Source: Pseudomonadota bacterium
Lineage (GTDB): Bacteria; Pseudomonadota; Gammaproteobacteria; Steroidobacterales; Steroidobacteraceae
DNA length: 26,626 nucleotides
Reading direction: 5' to 3'
Assembly: GCA_021817875.1 (NCBI GenBank)
Contig: JAKAFQ010000005.1
Location: forward strand, 1 to 26,626
Below the pieces are notes generated by a model. That model was given only the letters and a program-made list of their open reading frames with translations, was not told the DNA's origin and made no database searches. A program made the position numbers and the translations under genes. Positions 1 to 7,252 of this stretch are shown here, piece by piece (the stretch's first letter is position 1; the number at the start of each line of letters is the position of its first letter).

Positions 1-2265
1 CCGATCGCCGTGCAGCACGTACGAGGAGGTGCTGCCAAGCAGGGCGTTCTTGACCGCATCGGCGATGTCCTGCGTCGTCAGCCCGAAGCGCTCGGCCTGC
101 GCACGGCGCACCCGCAGGTCGATGGTCGGTCCGCTCACCACCAAGCCATCGAAAGTATCGACCAGGCCCGGGATCTTCTTGATCTGCGCCTCGACGCGCG
201 GCGCGGTCTTTTTAAGCCAGGCAAGATCCGGGGAGAAGAGCCGGATCTCGACCGGGTAGGGGGCGAGCTGCAGATCACCAACGAGGTCCGTGAGGAAGCC
301 CTTGAAGTCCCAACGAATCATCGGGAAGCGCTGGTCGAATTGGGCGCGCAGATGATCGAGGACCTGCTCGGTGGTGTGCTTGCGGTCGCTCTTGAGCTTG
401 ATCAGGAAGCTGCCGACATTGGGTTCGGCGAGGAACGGTCCGAGCTGAGTGCCCAGCCGGCGCGAATACGCCTGCACATCCGGATCGGCGCGAATGAGCC
501 GCTCGGCCTCATCGAGCTCACGCGAAGCCTCCGCGAGGCTGGTGCCCGGGAGCGCCGAGTAGTCGATGTTGAATCCGCCTTCGTCGAACTCAGGTAAGAA
601 ACCCGTCTGCAACTGCCCGTAGATCAAGACCGCGCCGACCGCGATCGCGGCACAGGCGAGGAGCGTAAGGGCGGCATGCCGCAAGGACCAGCGCACGGCG
701 CTTTCGTAGGCGCGCAGGATGGGCCTCAAGATGAAGCCGCCTTCCTCCCCGACCTGCTTGCCGCCGCGAATGAGCCAGGCGGCCAGTGAAGGTGTCAGGG
801 TGACGGCCAGCAGGAGCGATACCAGGAGCGACACCGCCATGGTCATTCCGAGGGCGCGGAAGAACACCCCCGCGAGCCCCGGCAGGTACATGAGGGGCAG
901 GAACACTACGACGGGCGTCAGCGTCGAGCCGACGAGCGCCGTCAGGATCTCGCCCATGGCTTCCTGGATGCCCGCGAGGCGCGGTCCGCCGAGCGCGAGG
1001 CGATGGCACATCGCCTCCACCACGATGATGGCGTTGTCGATGATGAGGCCGATCGAGGCCGCGATACCGCCGAGCGTCATCATGTTGAAGCTCATGCCGG
1101 CAAGCTTCATTGCCACGAAGGTGACGAGCACCGATATCGGAATGGTGACGATCGCCGTCCAGACACTGCCCCAGCTCTTGAGGAACAAGTACAGGATGAC
1201 GGCCGAGAGGACTAGGCCGAAAATGACGGCGTCCCAGACGTTGCTGATGGAAGAGCGCACGAAGGACGACTGGTCGTAGAAGAACCCGATGTGCATGTCG
1301 GGCGGCAATTCGCGGTGCAGCAACTGCAGTTGTGCCTGCAGCGCCTTAGCAATGGCGGGCGTGCTGGCGTTGGTATGGCTCTCAATGTCAAACAGCACCG
1401 CGGGGCGCCCTTGGGCGGTGATGTTCGTGTAGACCGGCGCTGGTCCGCGGACGACTCGCGCCACGTCGCGGACGAGAATCGGATGGCCGCTGCGGTCGGC
1501 GATCACCACGTTACGGATCTGCTGCGCCGAGTACACCCGGCCATCGACCGTCGTCAAGTACAGGCGATAGTTCTGCGGCAGGAACCCGGCGGAGGCCACC
1601 ATGTTGTTGCGCCCGAGCGCCGCGGTCACATCCTGCAGCGCGAGATGAGCGGCCTGGAGCTTCAGCGGATCGACCACCACATGGTATTCCGGTACCCTGC
1701 CGCCGACGATCTCCACCCTGGAGACCCCGGGGATCTGCAGGAAGAGCGGCTTGATGGTATAGGTGGCGGTATTCCACAGATCCATGAGATTGTGGTTGCT
1801 CGCCGTCAGGCTGATGCCGATGATCGGGTAGCTGAGTGAGAACCCGACGCGCTCGGCGCTTGTGACCGCCGTGGGCGGCAGTTCGCTTCGCATCTCGGAG
1901 AGCCGCCCGAGCACGTAGAGCTCTGCGCGGTGCATGTCTGTGCCCCAGGCGAACTTCACGTTGACGATCGCTGATCCCCGTGTGGTGGTGGAGAGCACCG
2001 AGGTCACACCCGGAATGCTCTTCAGGGACTGCTCGACCGGGCGCGTGATCGTCGCCATCATCTCATCGGCCGGCATGATGCCGTTGCCGATGTTGACGAC
2101 GATGCGCGGAAAGGCTGTGGCCGGAAACACCGACGAGGGGGTCTTCAGTGCCGCGAATACTCCCGCGGCGCAGAGCACGACCGCGATGAAGGCGATGGCG
2201 ATCGTGTGCCGAATTGCGAATCGGCCCAAGGGCGAGCCTGTGCTCGCCGGTGCTGGGGCGCTCAT
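1..2265 (-). CDS. RND efflux pump, inner-membrane permease (C-terminus beyond window)
   Basis: The reading frame starts with ATG at 2265 and stays open for 755 codons to the left edge, so roughly the last quarter of an RND pump of about 1,030 residues is missing. The N-terminal transmembrane helix is followed by a periplasmic porter domain, with the usual SFxPxxxFPR-type start and repeated IPGV motifs. Transmembrane helix 4 reads SIGLIIDNAIIVVE. It keeps one Asp and the Glu of the proton relay but lacks both the DFG of CzcA/CnrA pumps and the AIG-DAA of CusA pumps. The start overlaps the stop of the adaptor gene by ATGA (2262-2265), so translation is coupled. It would drive proton-coupled export of a metal ion, or possibly another substrate. 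The neighbouring Cnr-like regulators suggest Ni/Co or a related divalent ion, but the pump motif does not prove this. Confidence 0.9.
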   Translation of the reverse strand, partial: MSAPAPASTGSPLGRFAIRHTIAIAFIAVVLCAAGVFAALKTPSSVFPATAFPRIVVNIGNGIMPADEMMATITRPVEQSLKSIPGVTSVLSTTTRGSAIVNVKFAWGTDMHRAELYVLGRLSEMRSELPPTAVTSAERVGFSLSYPIIGISLTASNHNLMDLWNTATYTIKPLFLQIPGVSRVEIVGGRVPEYHVVVDPLKLQAAHLALQDVTAALGRNNMVASAGFLPQNYRLYLTTVDGRVYSAQQIRNVVIADRSGHPILVRDVARVVRGPAPVYTNITAQGRPAVLFDIESHTNASTPAIAKALQAQLQLLHRELPPDMHIGFFYDQSSFVRSSISNVWDAVIFGLVLSAVILYLFLKSWGSVWTAIVTIPISVLVTFVAMKLAGMSFNMMTLGGIAASIGLIIDNAIIVVEAMCHRLALGGPRLAGIQEAMGEILTALVGSTLTPVVVFLPLMYLPGLAGVFFRALGMTMAVSLLVSLLLAVTLTPSLAAWLIRGGKQVGEEGGFILRPILRAYESAVRWSLRHAALTLLACAAIAVGAVLIYGQLQTGFLPEFDEGGFNIDYSALPGTSLAEASRELDEAERLIRADPDVQAYSRRLGTQLGPFLAEPNVGSFLIKLKSDRKHTTEQVLDHLRAQFDQRFPMIRWDFKGFLTDLVGDLQLAPYPVEIRLFSPDLAWLKKTAPRVEAQIKKIPGLVDTFDGLVVSGPTIDLRVRRAQAERFGLTTQDIADAVKNALLGSTSSYVLHGDR

Positions 2266-3326
2266 TGCTTTTGAACATCCATGGAGAGCGATGGGGCGGC
2301 CTGGCCGCTCGAGGGAGCGACGATCTGAACTGCCGTCCGGTCCGGCAAGCCATACGCGCCAACCGTGACAACCCGAGTGCCGACCTTAAGCCCGGGACCG
2401 GTCACCGCCACCCAGCCGGCTTCCCGCAAGCCAGCCTCGACAGGGATGCGGATCGCCTTGCTGCCGCGTACGATGGAGAGGACGCTGTGGCCGCCTACGA
2501 TGTTGCTGATCACGCTCTCGGTCGGCGCGGCCAGCGCATCGGGCTTTGTCGCGGTCACGATGCGCAGGTGGACGTATTGGCCCGGCCGAAGGCCGCTGTT
2601 GGGCGGTAGATTCCCCCAGGCCATCACGGTTCCATCGTTCGCGCTGACCGTCGGGCTGACATAGACGAGCCTCGCCGAGATTGGTTTCGCGCCCAGCACC
2701 TGCAAGGGCTCTCCGGGCTCGAGCTGCGAAGCGTCAGCTTCGGGAATATCCGTCCGTACGACGAGGCGATCGACGTCGATTACCTCGGCGAGCACGGTAC
2801 TTGCGTCTACCGCGGTGCCGGGCTTCACGTTGACGCTGACAACCACCCCGCTGAGCGGGGCGGTAACCCGTAGCAGCGCAAGTTGCGCCTGCGCACTCTG
2901 CAAGGCTTTCAGCGAAGCGTTGTGCTCGGCGTACAGCCGCTTCACCCGTGCGACCTCCTGTTCCGCGTAGCTTTCCGTTATCGTGCTGGAATTGAGCTCG
3001 ACGAGCAGCTGGCCTCGTTTGACTCGCTCCCCGGCGGCGACCGCCACTTGGGTAACGACGCCGCTGACGGGAGCGGCGACGGAAGCAGCGGCTGCGGGGC
3101 GCTGCGGTGTCGCCGGTGCCGGCTCCACCACGCCGTAGCCGTTCACGTAGCGGTGCAGGGTCATGCGTCTCAATTCACCGACTTGAACGGTGATCCTGGG
3201 ACCCTTGGGTGCATCGGACTGCTCAGCGGCCGCGGAGCTCGCGCCGTGCGATCTGAGGAGCGCGTATGCGCCGAGCGCGAGCCCCAAGGCGGCGATGCCG
3301 CCGGTGATCAATGTGCGGGATTTCAT
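2262..3326 (-). CDS. RND periplasmic adaptor subunit (HlyD/membrane-fusion family)
   Basis: A 354-residue adaptor that would join the inner-membrane pump to the outer-membrane channel in the periplasm. An N-terminal membrane anchor (about residues 7-25) is followed by a lipoyl half-motif near 'APVSGVV', a short helical hairpin (about residues 115-150), a second lipoyl half 'APLSGVV', a beta-barrel region and a membrane-proximal domain. The frame is open further upstream, but ATG at 3326 is chosen because it gives a clean signal/anchor and overlaps the stop of the outer-membrane-factor gene by ATGA (3323-3326). Its own stop overlaps the pump start in the same way. The hairpin is short compared with AcrA, as is usual for metal-type adaptors. 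No His- or Met-rich metal-binding tail is visible. Confidence 0.9.
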   Translation of the reverse strand: MKSRTLITGGIAALGLALGAYALLRSHGASSAAAEQSDAPKGPRITVQVGELRRMTLHRYVNGYGVVEPAPATPQRPAAAASVAAPVSGVVTQVAVAAGERVKRGQLLVELNSSTITESYAEQEVARVKRLYAEHNASLKALQSAQAQLALLRVTAPLSGVVVSVNVKPGTAVDASTVLAEVIDVDRLVVRTDIPEADASQLEPGEPLQVLGAKPISARLVYVSPTVSANDGTVMAWGNLPPNSGLRPGQYVHLRIVTATKPDALAAPTESVISNIVGGHSVLSIVRGSKAIRIPVEAGLREAGWVAVTGPGLKVGTRVVTVGAYGLPDRTAVQIVAPSSGQAAPSLSMDVQKQ

Positions 3327-4741
3327 GGGCGTGTCGGGTGAGGGATGTTTTGTGCGGATTGCAACAGGGAGGGGCGAAGGGTGAGCGGGCTCTGCACCGC
3401 ATCCTGCAACGCGCCGAGCGCCTGCTGGGCGGCGATCCGAGTGGCGAGTCGATTCTGCGCCCCGGCATAGAAGGCGGCCTCGGCGTCGGCGAGGTCGAGC
3501 GGCTGCAACTCGCCGGCGCTGACCTGCGCGCGTATGGACTTGAGCTGGTGCGTCAGGTTCCCGAGTAACGAGTCGGCCGTCCTCACCTGCCCGAGCGTCG
3601 AGCGGTACGCGGCGAGCGCGCCATCGATCTGGGTCACGGCCGCCGACTGCACGCCGAGGAACTGTGCGGCGGCCACGCGGCGCCGGGCTCTCGCCTGGGC
3701 GATCGGGCCTTGGTTCTGATTGAGGACGGGCAGCGTCAGCGAGAGGCCGAGCTGCCACTCGCGATCGCCGGCGAGCTGCGAGTTCCAAGCATAGCCCGGG
3801 CCGAGCGCGATGTTGGGCCATTGGCGCGCGATCTCGAGCTTCAGGGCCGATTGGCGGGCCGCATACTGCGCGAGAGCGGCTCGCACATCAGCGCGACCAA
3901 GCAAAGCCTGCTGCCGTACTGTGGGCCGGGTGAGATCGCGCGGGAACTGCTTGAATCCGGAGTAGGAGAGATGCACTCCCCGCAATGCGCTTGCCGGGAC
4001 CCCGATCGCGCCGGCGAGTGCAATGCGCGCCTCGCGGATCCGGCCCTGCTGCGCCTGCCGGGCGAGGGTCGCATTGTCGAGCGCGATCCGCGCCCGGGTG
4101 ACATCGTAGCTCGACACCACGCCGGCCCTGAACTGGCCTTCGAGCAGGTTGAAGACGCGCTGCAGCGCGGACACCTGCTGAGCAAGGAGCGATTCGGTCT
4201 GACGCGCCGTATAAAGCTCGAGCAATGCGCTGCGCAGGCGGCTGCGTACCCCCCAGACCGTTCCGACGAGGTCCCAGCGTGCGGCGGCCGCAAGGTGGCG
4301 CGCCTCGGCCATGCGATCGCCGCGCCGGCCGGCAGTCTGGATCGGCCAGTCGATCGCGACCGGCACGATCCAGGGGCTCGGCACCCCCGGAATCCCGGAG
4401 TCGTACGCCGGGGTAAGCGAAAGGGATGGGTTCGGACGCTCGCGAGCCGTGATCCGCGCCGCCTGGGCCGCGAGCAGCTGCGCGCGCGCATAGGCGAGCG
4501 AGGGCTGGTAATAGAAGGCGGCCAGGGTCAATGCCTTGAGATCCCAGGGCTGACCGCGACCGGGCAAGGCGACATGGTTGGCCGCCAGGAACTTCCCGAG
4601 CCCCGGGTTGGCGAGCGAGCGGTTCTCGTAGGCCGCGAGCGATCCGGCGGGAGAGATCGGCCGCGGCTGGAAAGTGGCGCACCCGGAGAGAAGCCCCAAG
4701 GCAAGCACCCACAGGCGCCTCATTCTGGAGGCGGTCGGCAT
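3323..4741 (-). CDS. Outer-membrane efflux channel, TolC/OMF family, lipoprotein
   Basis: An outer-membrane factor of about 472 residues, the exit duct of the tripartite pump. It has the OMF layout of two repeated long helical and strand blocks. The signal ends in a lipobox (LLSGC) after an Arg-rich start, so it is predicted to be an outer-membrane lipoprotein like OprM. The start is uncertain: GTG 4783, ATG 4765, ATG 4741 and ATG 4723 are all in frame and none has a good Shine-Dalgarno sequence. ATG 4741 gives a signal of normal length (20 residues before the Cys). The gene is the first of the OMF-adaptor-pump operon and diverges from the cnrYXH-like operon, so both probably start in the 4784-4886 gap. 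Confidence 0.88.
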   Translation of the reverse strand: MPTASRMRRLWVLALGLLSGCATFQPRPISPAGSLAAYENRSLANPGLGKFLAANHVALPGRGQPWDLKALTLAAFYYQPSLAYARAQLLAAQAARITARERPNPSLSLTPAYDSGIPGVPSPWIVPVAIDWPIQTAGRRGDRMAEARHLAAAARWDLVGTVWGVRSRLRSALLELYTARQTESLLAQQVSALQRVFNLLEGQFRAGVVSSYDVTRARIALDNATLARQAQQGRIREARIALAGAIGVPASALRGVHLSYSGFKQFPRDLTRPTVRQQALLGRADVRAALAQYAARQSALKLEIARQWPNIALGPGYAWNSQLAGDREWQLGLSLTLPVLNQNQGPIAQARARRRVAAAQFLGVQSAAVTQIDGALAAYRSTLGQVRTADSLLGNLTHQLKSIRAQVSAGELQPLDLADAEAAFYAGAQNRLATRIAAQQALGALQDAVQSPLTLRPSLLQSAQNIPHPTRP

Positions 4742-4801
4742 GGATTTGGCACTTATCGGGTTCATGAAGATGCTAATACGCACGAGAGTCCGTCACCCCT
4801 C

Positions 4802-4813
4802 TCGAGAACTCGA
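4802..4813. promoter_or_regulatory. Short palindrome in the divergent cnr-type control region
   Basis: The gap between the exporter operon (minus) and the anti-sigma operon (plus) contains TCGAGAACTCGA, with two 5-bp arms and a 2-bp spacer. The gap should hold promoters for both operons. I could not assign a convincing ECF -35/-10 pair, so this is only a candidate site. Confidence 0.25.
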
Positions 4814-4886
4814 TAATTCGATCCGCCGCGAGGGTCGGGCGGGTCACGTGCGTATTAACCCAGCAGGCTATAGAGGAGTACTGAGC

Positions 4887-5165
4887 ATGATCGAGCAAGA
4901 TATCCGAGCTCTCGATGCCCGCGAGCCCGATCACCCACTGGAGCGGCTCGAGGCCGACATCTGGGCGCGCCTGGCCGCGCGCGAGGAGGTCGAGCGACGA
5001 TCGGCACGCCTGCTCGTCCTGCAGGCGACGCTGCTTGGCATTGCCTTCAGCGTGAGTGCCCTGGTCGGATATCAGGCACGGCCGACCAATCAGTCGGAAC
5101 TGAGCGTCTTCTCCACGCACATGCCCATGAACCCCTCGACGTTGTTGGCCGAAGAAAACCCATGA
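4887..5165 (+). CDS. cnrY: Small membrane anti-sigma factor, CnrY-like
   Basis: A 92-residue protein with a cytoplasmic, charged, helical N-terminus (including LERLEADIWARL), one transmembrane helix at about residues 47-66 and a short periplasmic tail. Its length and shape match CnrY/NccY, which hold the ECF sigma factor at the membrane until the periplasmic sensor binds metal. ATG 4887 is preceded by GAGGAG at an 8-nt spacing. The frame is open upstream, but no better start exists and the upstream part overlaps the divergent gene. The stop overlaps the next start by ATGA (5162-5165). Assignment rests mainly on gene order; sequence similarity among CnrY proteins is low. Confidence 0.72.
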   Translation: MIEQDIRALDAREPDHPLERLEADIWARLAAREEVERRSARLLVLQATLLGIAFSVSALVGYQARPTNQSELSVFSTHMPMNPSTLLAEENP

Positions 5166-5605
5166 CACGTGTCACGCGCACGGCGCTGGCGATGCTGGCG
5201 CTTACGATCCTCGCAGCGGGAGCGGGCGGCTGGCTCGGGGTCCATTACGGACGGGCAGCCAGCCGCTCGCCGACGAGCCTCAACCGGCTCCTGCACCATG
5301 AGCTGCATCTGACCGCCGATCAGGAGCGGCAGCTCGCGGCGCTGGAGGCCCGCTACGAGGCACGCCGCAGAACACTGGAGGCTCAGGCGCGCCAGGCCAA
5401 CCGCGAGCTCGCCACCGCCCTTATCGCCAGCCACAAGTACGGGCCCAAGGATGAACACGCGATCGACGACCTCCATGTCGCCATGAAGGCGCTGCAGGTC
5501 GCCACGGTCAAGCATCTGCTAGCGATGCGCGCGGTGCTGACGCCCGCGCAGGCAGCGAAGTTCGACCGGACGGTCGCCGCAGCGCTCGATCCAGGTCCGC
5601 GGTGA
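5162..5605 (+). CDS. cnrX: Periplasmic heavy-metal sensor, CnrX family
   Basis: A 147-residue protein with one N-terminal membrane helix (about 8-27) and an all-helical periplasmic domain. Aligned by eye with Cupriavidus CnrX, it keeps the pattern 'E..F/Y..RRR..E' and the 'H...M RA.L.P' segment. Ligand positions: CnrX His46, Glu63, His119 and Met123 correspond to His45, Glu62, His118 and Met122 here. The fifth, CnrX His42, is Asn41 here. In the family, Ni or Co binding to this domain releases the anti-sigma factor and frees the sigma factor. The gene overlaps the anti-sigma gene by ATGA and the sigma gene by GTGA, so the three are translationally coupled. The His-to-Asn change suggests altered metal preference or affinity. 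Confidence 0.82.
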   Translation: MTRVTRTALAMLALTILAAGAGGWLGVHYGRAASRSPTSLNRLLHHELHLTADQERQLAALEARYEARRRTLEAQARQANRELATALIASHKYGPKDEHAIDDLHVAMKALQVATVKHLLAMRAVLTPAQAAKFDRTVAAALDPGPR

Positions 5606-6195
5606 CCGACGGTCAGCGCGAGGATGAGCCGCAACTGGCGGCGGCCGCACGGGCGGGAAGGCGCGCCGCCTTTGATCAGCTGGTCCGGCGGGAGAAGGGG
5701 CCACTGTATCGGTTCGTGCGCCGGTATGTCGGTAATGCGGACGATGCTTACGACATCGTTCAGGACACATTCGTGTCCGCGTGGCTGGCCCTGGAGCGCT
5801 ACGACAGCCGACAATCGTTCGCGTTCTGGTTGCGCGCGATCGCGCTCAACAAGTGTCGCGATCATGGCAGACGGCAAACTGTGCGCCGCCGGTTCCTGAT
5901 GTTGCTCTCCTTCGCATCCGCAGCGGCGGAAGAATCGGGGTTGGATACGCCGGAACAGTCGGGCGCCGACCAGGAGCGGCGGCTCCGCCACCTCGATCAG
6001 GCCATCGCCGCCCTGCCGAGGCAGTACAAGGAGCCGCTGCTGCTGACCATCGTCAGCGGCCTGACCCAGCAGCAGGCGGCGCAGCAGCTCGGGACCACAA
6101 CTAAGGCGATCGAGATGCGCATCCGACGCGCAAAGCGGGCGTTGGCTCAGACGATTTCAGGTCTGCCGACAAACGAAGCCCGCGGTGAGGACTAG
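5602..6195 (+). CDS. cnrH: ECF RNA polymerase sigma factor, CnrH-like
   Basis: A 197-residue sigma-70-family ECF factor. Region 2 (about residues 20-90) contains the core-binding segment DDAYDIVQDTF and the -10-recognition part around FAFWLRAIALNKCRDH. Region 4 (about 130-185) holds a helix-turn-helix with LTQQQAAQQLG followed by a basic recognition helix. GTG at 5602 overlaps the sensor stop by GTGA. In the CnrYXH scheme, metal sensing by X relieves Y, and H then transcribes its own operon and the exporter. The exporter here is divergent rather than downstream as in Cupriavidus. The target promoter was not identified. Confidence 0.88.
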   Translation: MTDGQREDEPQLAAAARAGRRAAFDQLVRREKGPLYRFVRRYVGNADDAYDIVQDTFVSAWLALERYDSRQSFAFWLRAIALNKCRDHGRRQTVRRRFLMLLSFASAAAEESGLDTPEQSGADQERRLRHLDQAIAALPRQYKEPLLLTIVSGLTQQQAAQQLGTTTKAIEMRIRRAKRALAQTISGLPTNEARGED

Positions 6196-6224
6196 CCGAA
6201 CTTCGCGGCTTCGAGACTGAATGA

Positions 6225-6244
6225 GCCGCCCCGTCCGGGGTGGC
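6225..6244 (+). terminator. Possible weak terminator hairpin after the sigma gene
   Basis: Thirty bases after the sigma stop, GCCGCCCCG pairs with CGGGGTGGC around a 2-base centre, with one G-T pair. There is no T-tract behind it, so factor-independent termination is doubtful. Confidence 0.35.
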
Positions 6245-6360
6245 CGCATCTTAAGCGTATGATTTTCTTTGGTCCCAGCTCGCAGGTTCTCGCGGAAATG
6301 CGTGTAGTGCCAACCTAAGTCTGGTCAATCGCCCGGACGTGCGGATAATGCGGCACCAGC

Positions 6361-6625
6361 ATGTTTTTGCGCGCCACGACCCGCAAGAAGGACGGCAATG
6401 AACACCGCTGTTGGAGTGTGGTGGAGAACCGCCGTGTCGCTGGCGGGCGCGTCGTGCAGCGGCACGGTGCTGTATCTGGGGGAGATCAACTCCTCGCAGG
6501 AGCTTGCCTGGCGCCGCTCCATCGAGGTGTTCGAGGACGGGGAGTCGGCGCCGCGCACGTATGCGTTGTTTCCTGAGGATCGCTGCGAGGGGCTGCTCCC
6601 GAACGAGTCGATCGTGCGGCTCAAG
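6361..6625 (+). pseudogene. Transposase N-terminal remnant with frameshift
   Basis: From ATG 6361 the frame reads MFLRATTRKKDG, then ENRRVAGGRVVQRH to codon 6463-6465, and then goes out of phase. In the next frame the protein continues as VLYLGEIN (from 6467) through EVFEDGE and ALFPEDR to about 6622. Skipping the single G at 6466 restores one continuous protein of about 87 residues. The joined sequence matches, from memory, the N-terminus of a family of long IS4/IS1634-type DDE transposases (about 400 or more residues), of which only this piece remains. Its right end coincides with the point where the HEPN gene on the other strand loses homology. This is not a working gene. Confidence 0.65.
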
Positions 6626-6766
6626 ACCGCGCGCCGCATCGAAGATGGCATAGTACGCGCGGTTCGAGGGACCATCCGTATCGCCATGTTCCAGAAGTAA
6701 GCGTGCAGATTTCGCCGACCGCGCGGCCTTGTCCACGAGCGCCTTCGACTCTCCTGCGCCACTCAC
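6624..6766 (-). pseudogene. HEPN-domain toxin gene, cut off after about 47 codons
   Basis: The frame opens with GTG at 6766, overlapping the nucleotidyltransferase stop by GTGA. It encodes the first two helices of a HEPN domain, ending in the typical RAYYAIFDAARG segment. After that residue the frame runs to 6251, but the sequence no longer looks like HEPN because it is antisense to the transposase remnant. The second half of the domain, which carries the RxxxxH catalytic motif of HEPN RNases, is gone. In the HEPN/MNT family the HEPN protein is the toxin and is AMPylated by the MNT partner. Here the toxin must be inactive. Confidence 0.7.
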
Positions 6767-7134
6767 AGTCGAATGCCTTCTGCCGCGATGTTACGCAGCA
6801 AGGCGGGATTGGAATAATCTTCCGGGTGCTCCCATCCGCTTTCCCAGATCGGTAGCGGCGAAATATAGACCCCCGTCTCCAACAGGACATCGATCGCCGC
6901 GTCATCCATGGCCCAGGCTGTCGGTAGAAACCGCTGGCCCAGTTGCTCTCCGGCGAGAAAGACGGCCAGGTCAACATAACTCTCGGCATGAGAATCGCCG
7001 CGTGCCTGGCTACCGTACAGCAAGGCCCCGGTTACGTTGAACGTGCGCGAGACCTTCTCCAGAAACTGACGAACTACCGGCGCGATCTCCGGATCGACCA
7101 ACTTCAATCGAGGCTTTGTGGACCGAGCAGCCAT
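6763..7134 (-). CDS. MNT-type nucleotidyltransferase, catalytic Asp replaced
   Basis: A 123-residue minimal nucleotidyltransferase, the usual antitoxin partner of HEPN. The glycine motif GSQARG is at residues 41-46. The metal-binding motif, normally S-D-x-D-L, reads SYVDL, so the first catalytic Asp is Tyr53, encoded by TAT (one base from GAT); Asp55 remains. ATG 7134 is chosen because family homology begins just after it, although no Shine-Dalgarno sequence is visible and the frame stays open to 7215. The stop overlaps the HEPN start (GTGA), the usual coupling in these modules. Loss of the Asp together with the truncated partner suggests a decaying module. Confidence 0.72.
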   Translation of the reverse strand: MAARSTKPRLKLVDPEIAPVVRQFLEKVSRTFNVTGALLYGSQARGDSHAESYVDLAVFLAGEQLGQRFLPTAWAMDDAAIDVLLETGVYISPLPIWESGWEHPEDYSNPALLRNIAAEGIRL

Positions 7135-7157
7135 AATGGGCGTGGTAGCACTCAAGC

Positions 7158-7218
7158 CAATTGCGCGATGTGAAAGCCACGCCCCCTGTGCTCCGCATTG
7201 ATGCGATTCGCGCAATTG
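7158..7218. repeat. 11-bp perfect inverted repeat, 39-bp spacer
   Basis: CAATTGCGCGA at 7158-7168 is the exact reverse complement of TCGCGCAATTG at 7208-7218. It lies between the MNT gene (minus) and the integrase gene (plus). It could form a cruciform, act as a regulatory site, or mark an element end. No matching copy was seen beyond the integrase stop. Confidence 0.6.
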
Positions 7219-7252
7219 AGAATCCGCGTAGCGAATATGGCATTATCGATGC

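Noticed and set aside
2262..3821. Long version of the adaptor gene starting at 3821
   Set aside because: The added 165 residues lie inside the outer-membrane factor gene, are Arg-rich and resemble nothing; ATG 3326 gives the signal anchor and the ATGA overlap.
3710..4816. 368-codon plus-strand frame
   Set aside because: Antisense to the outer-membrane factor gene; no signal, domain or ribosome site.
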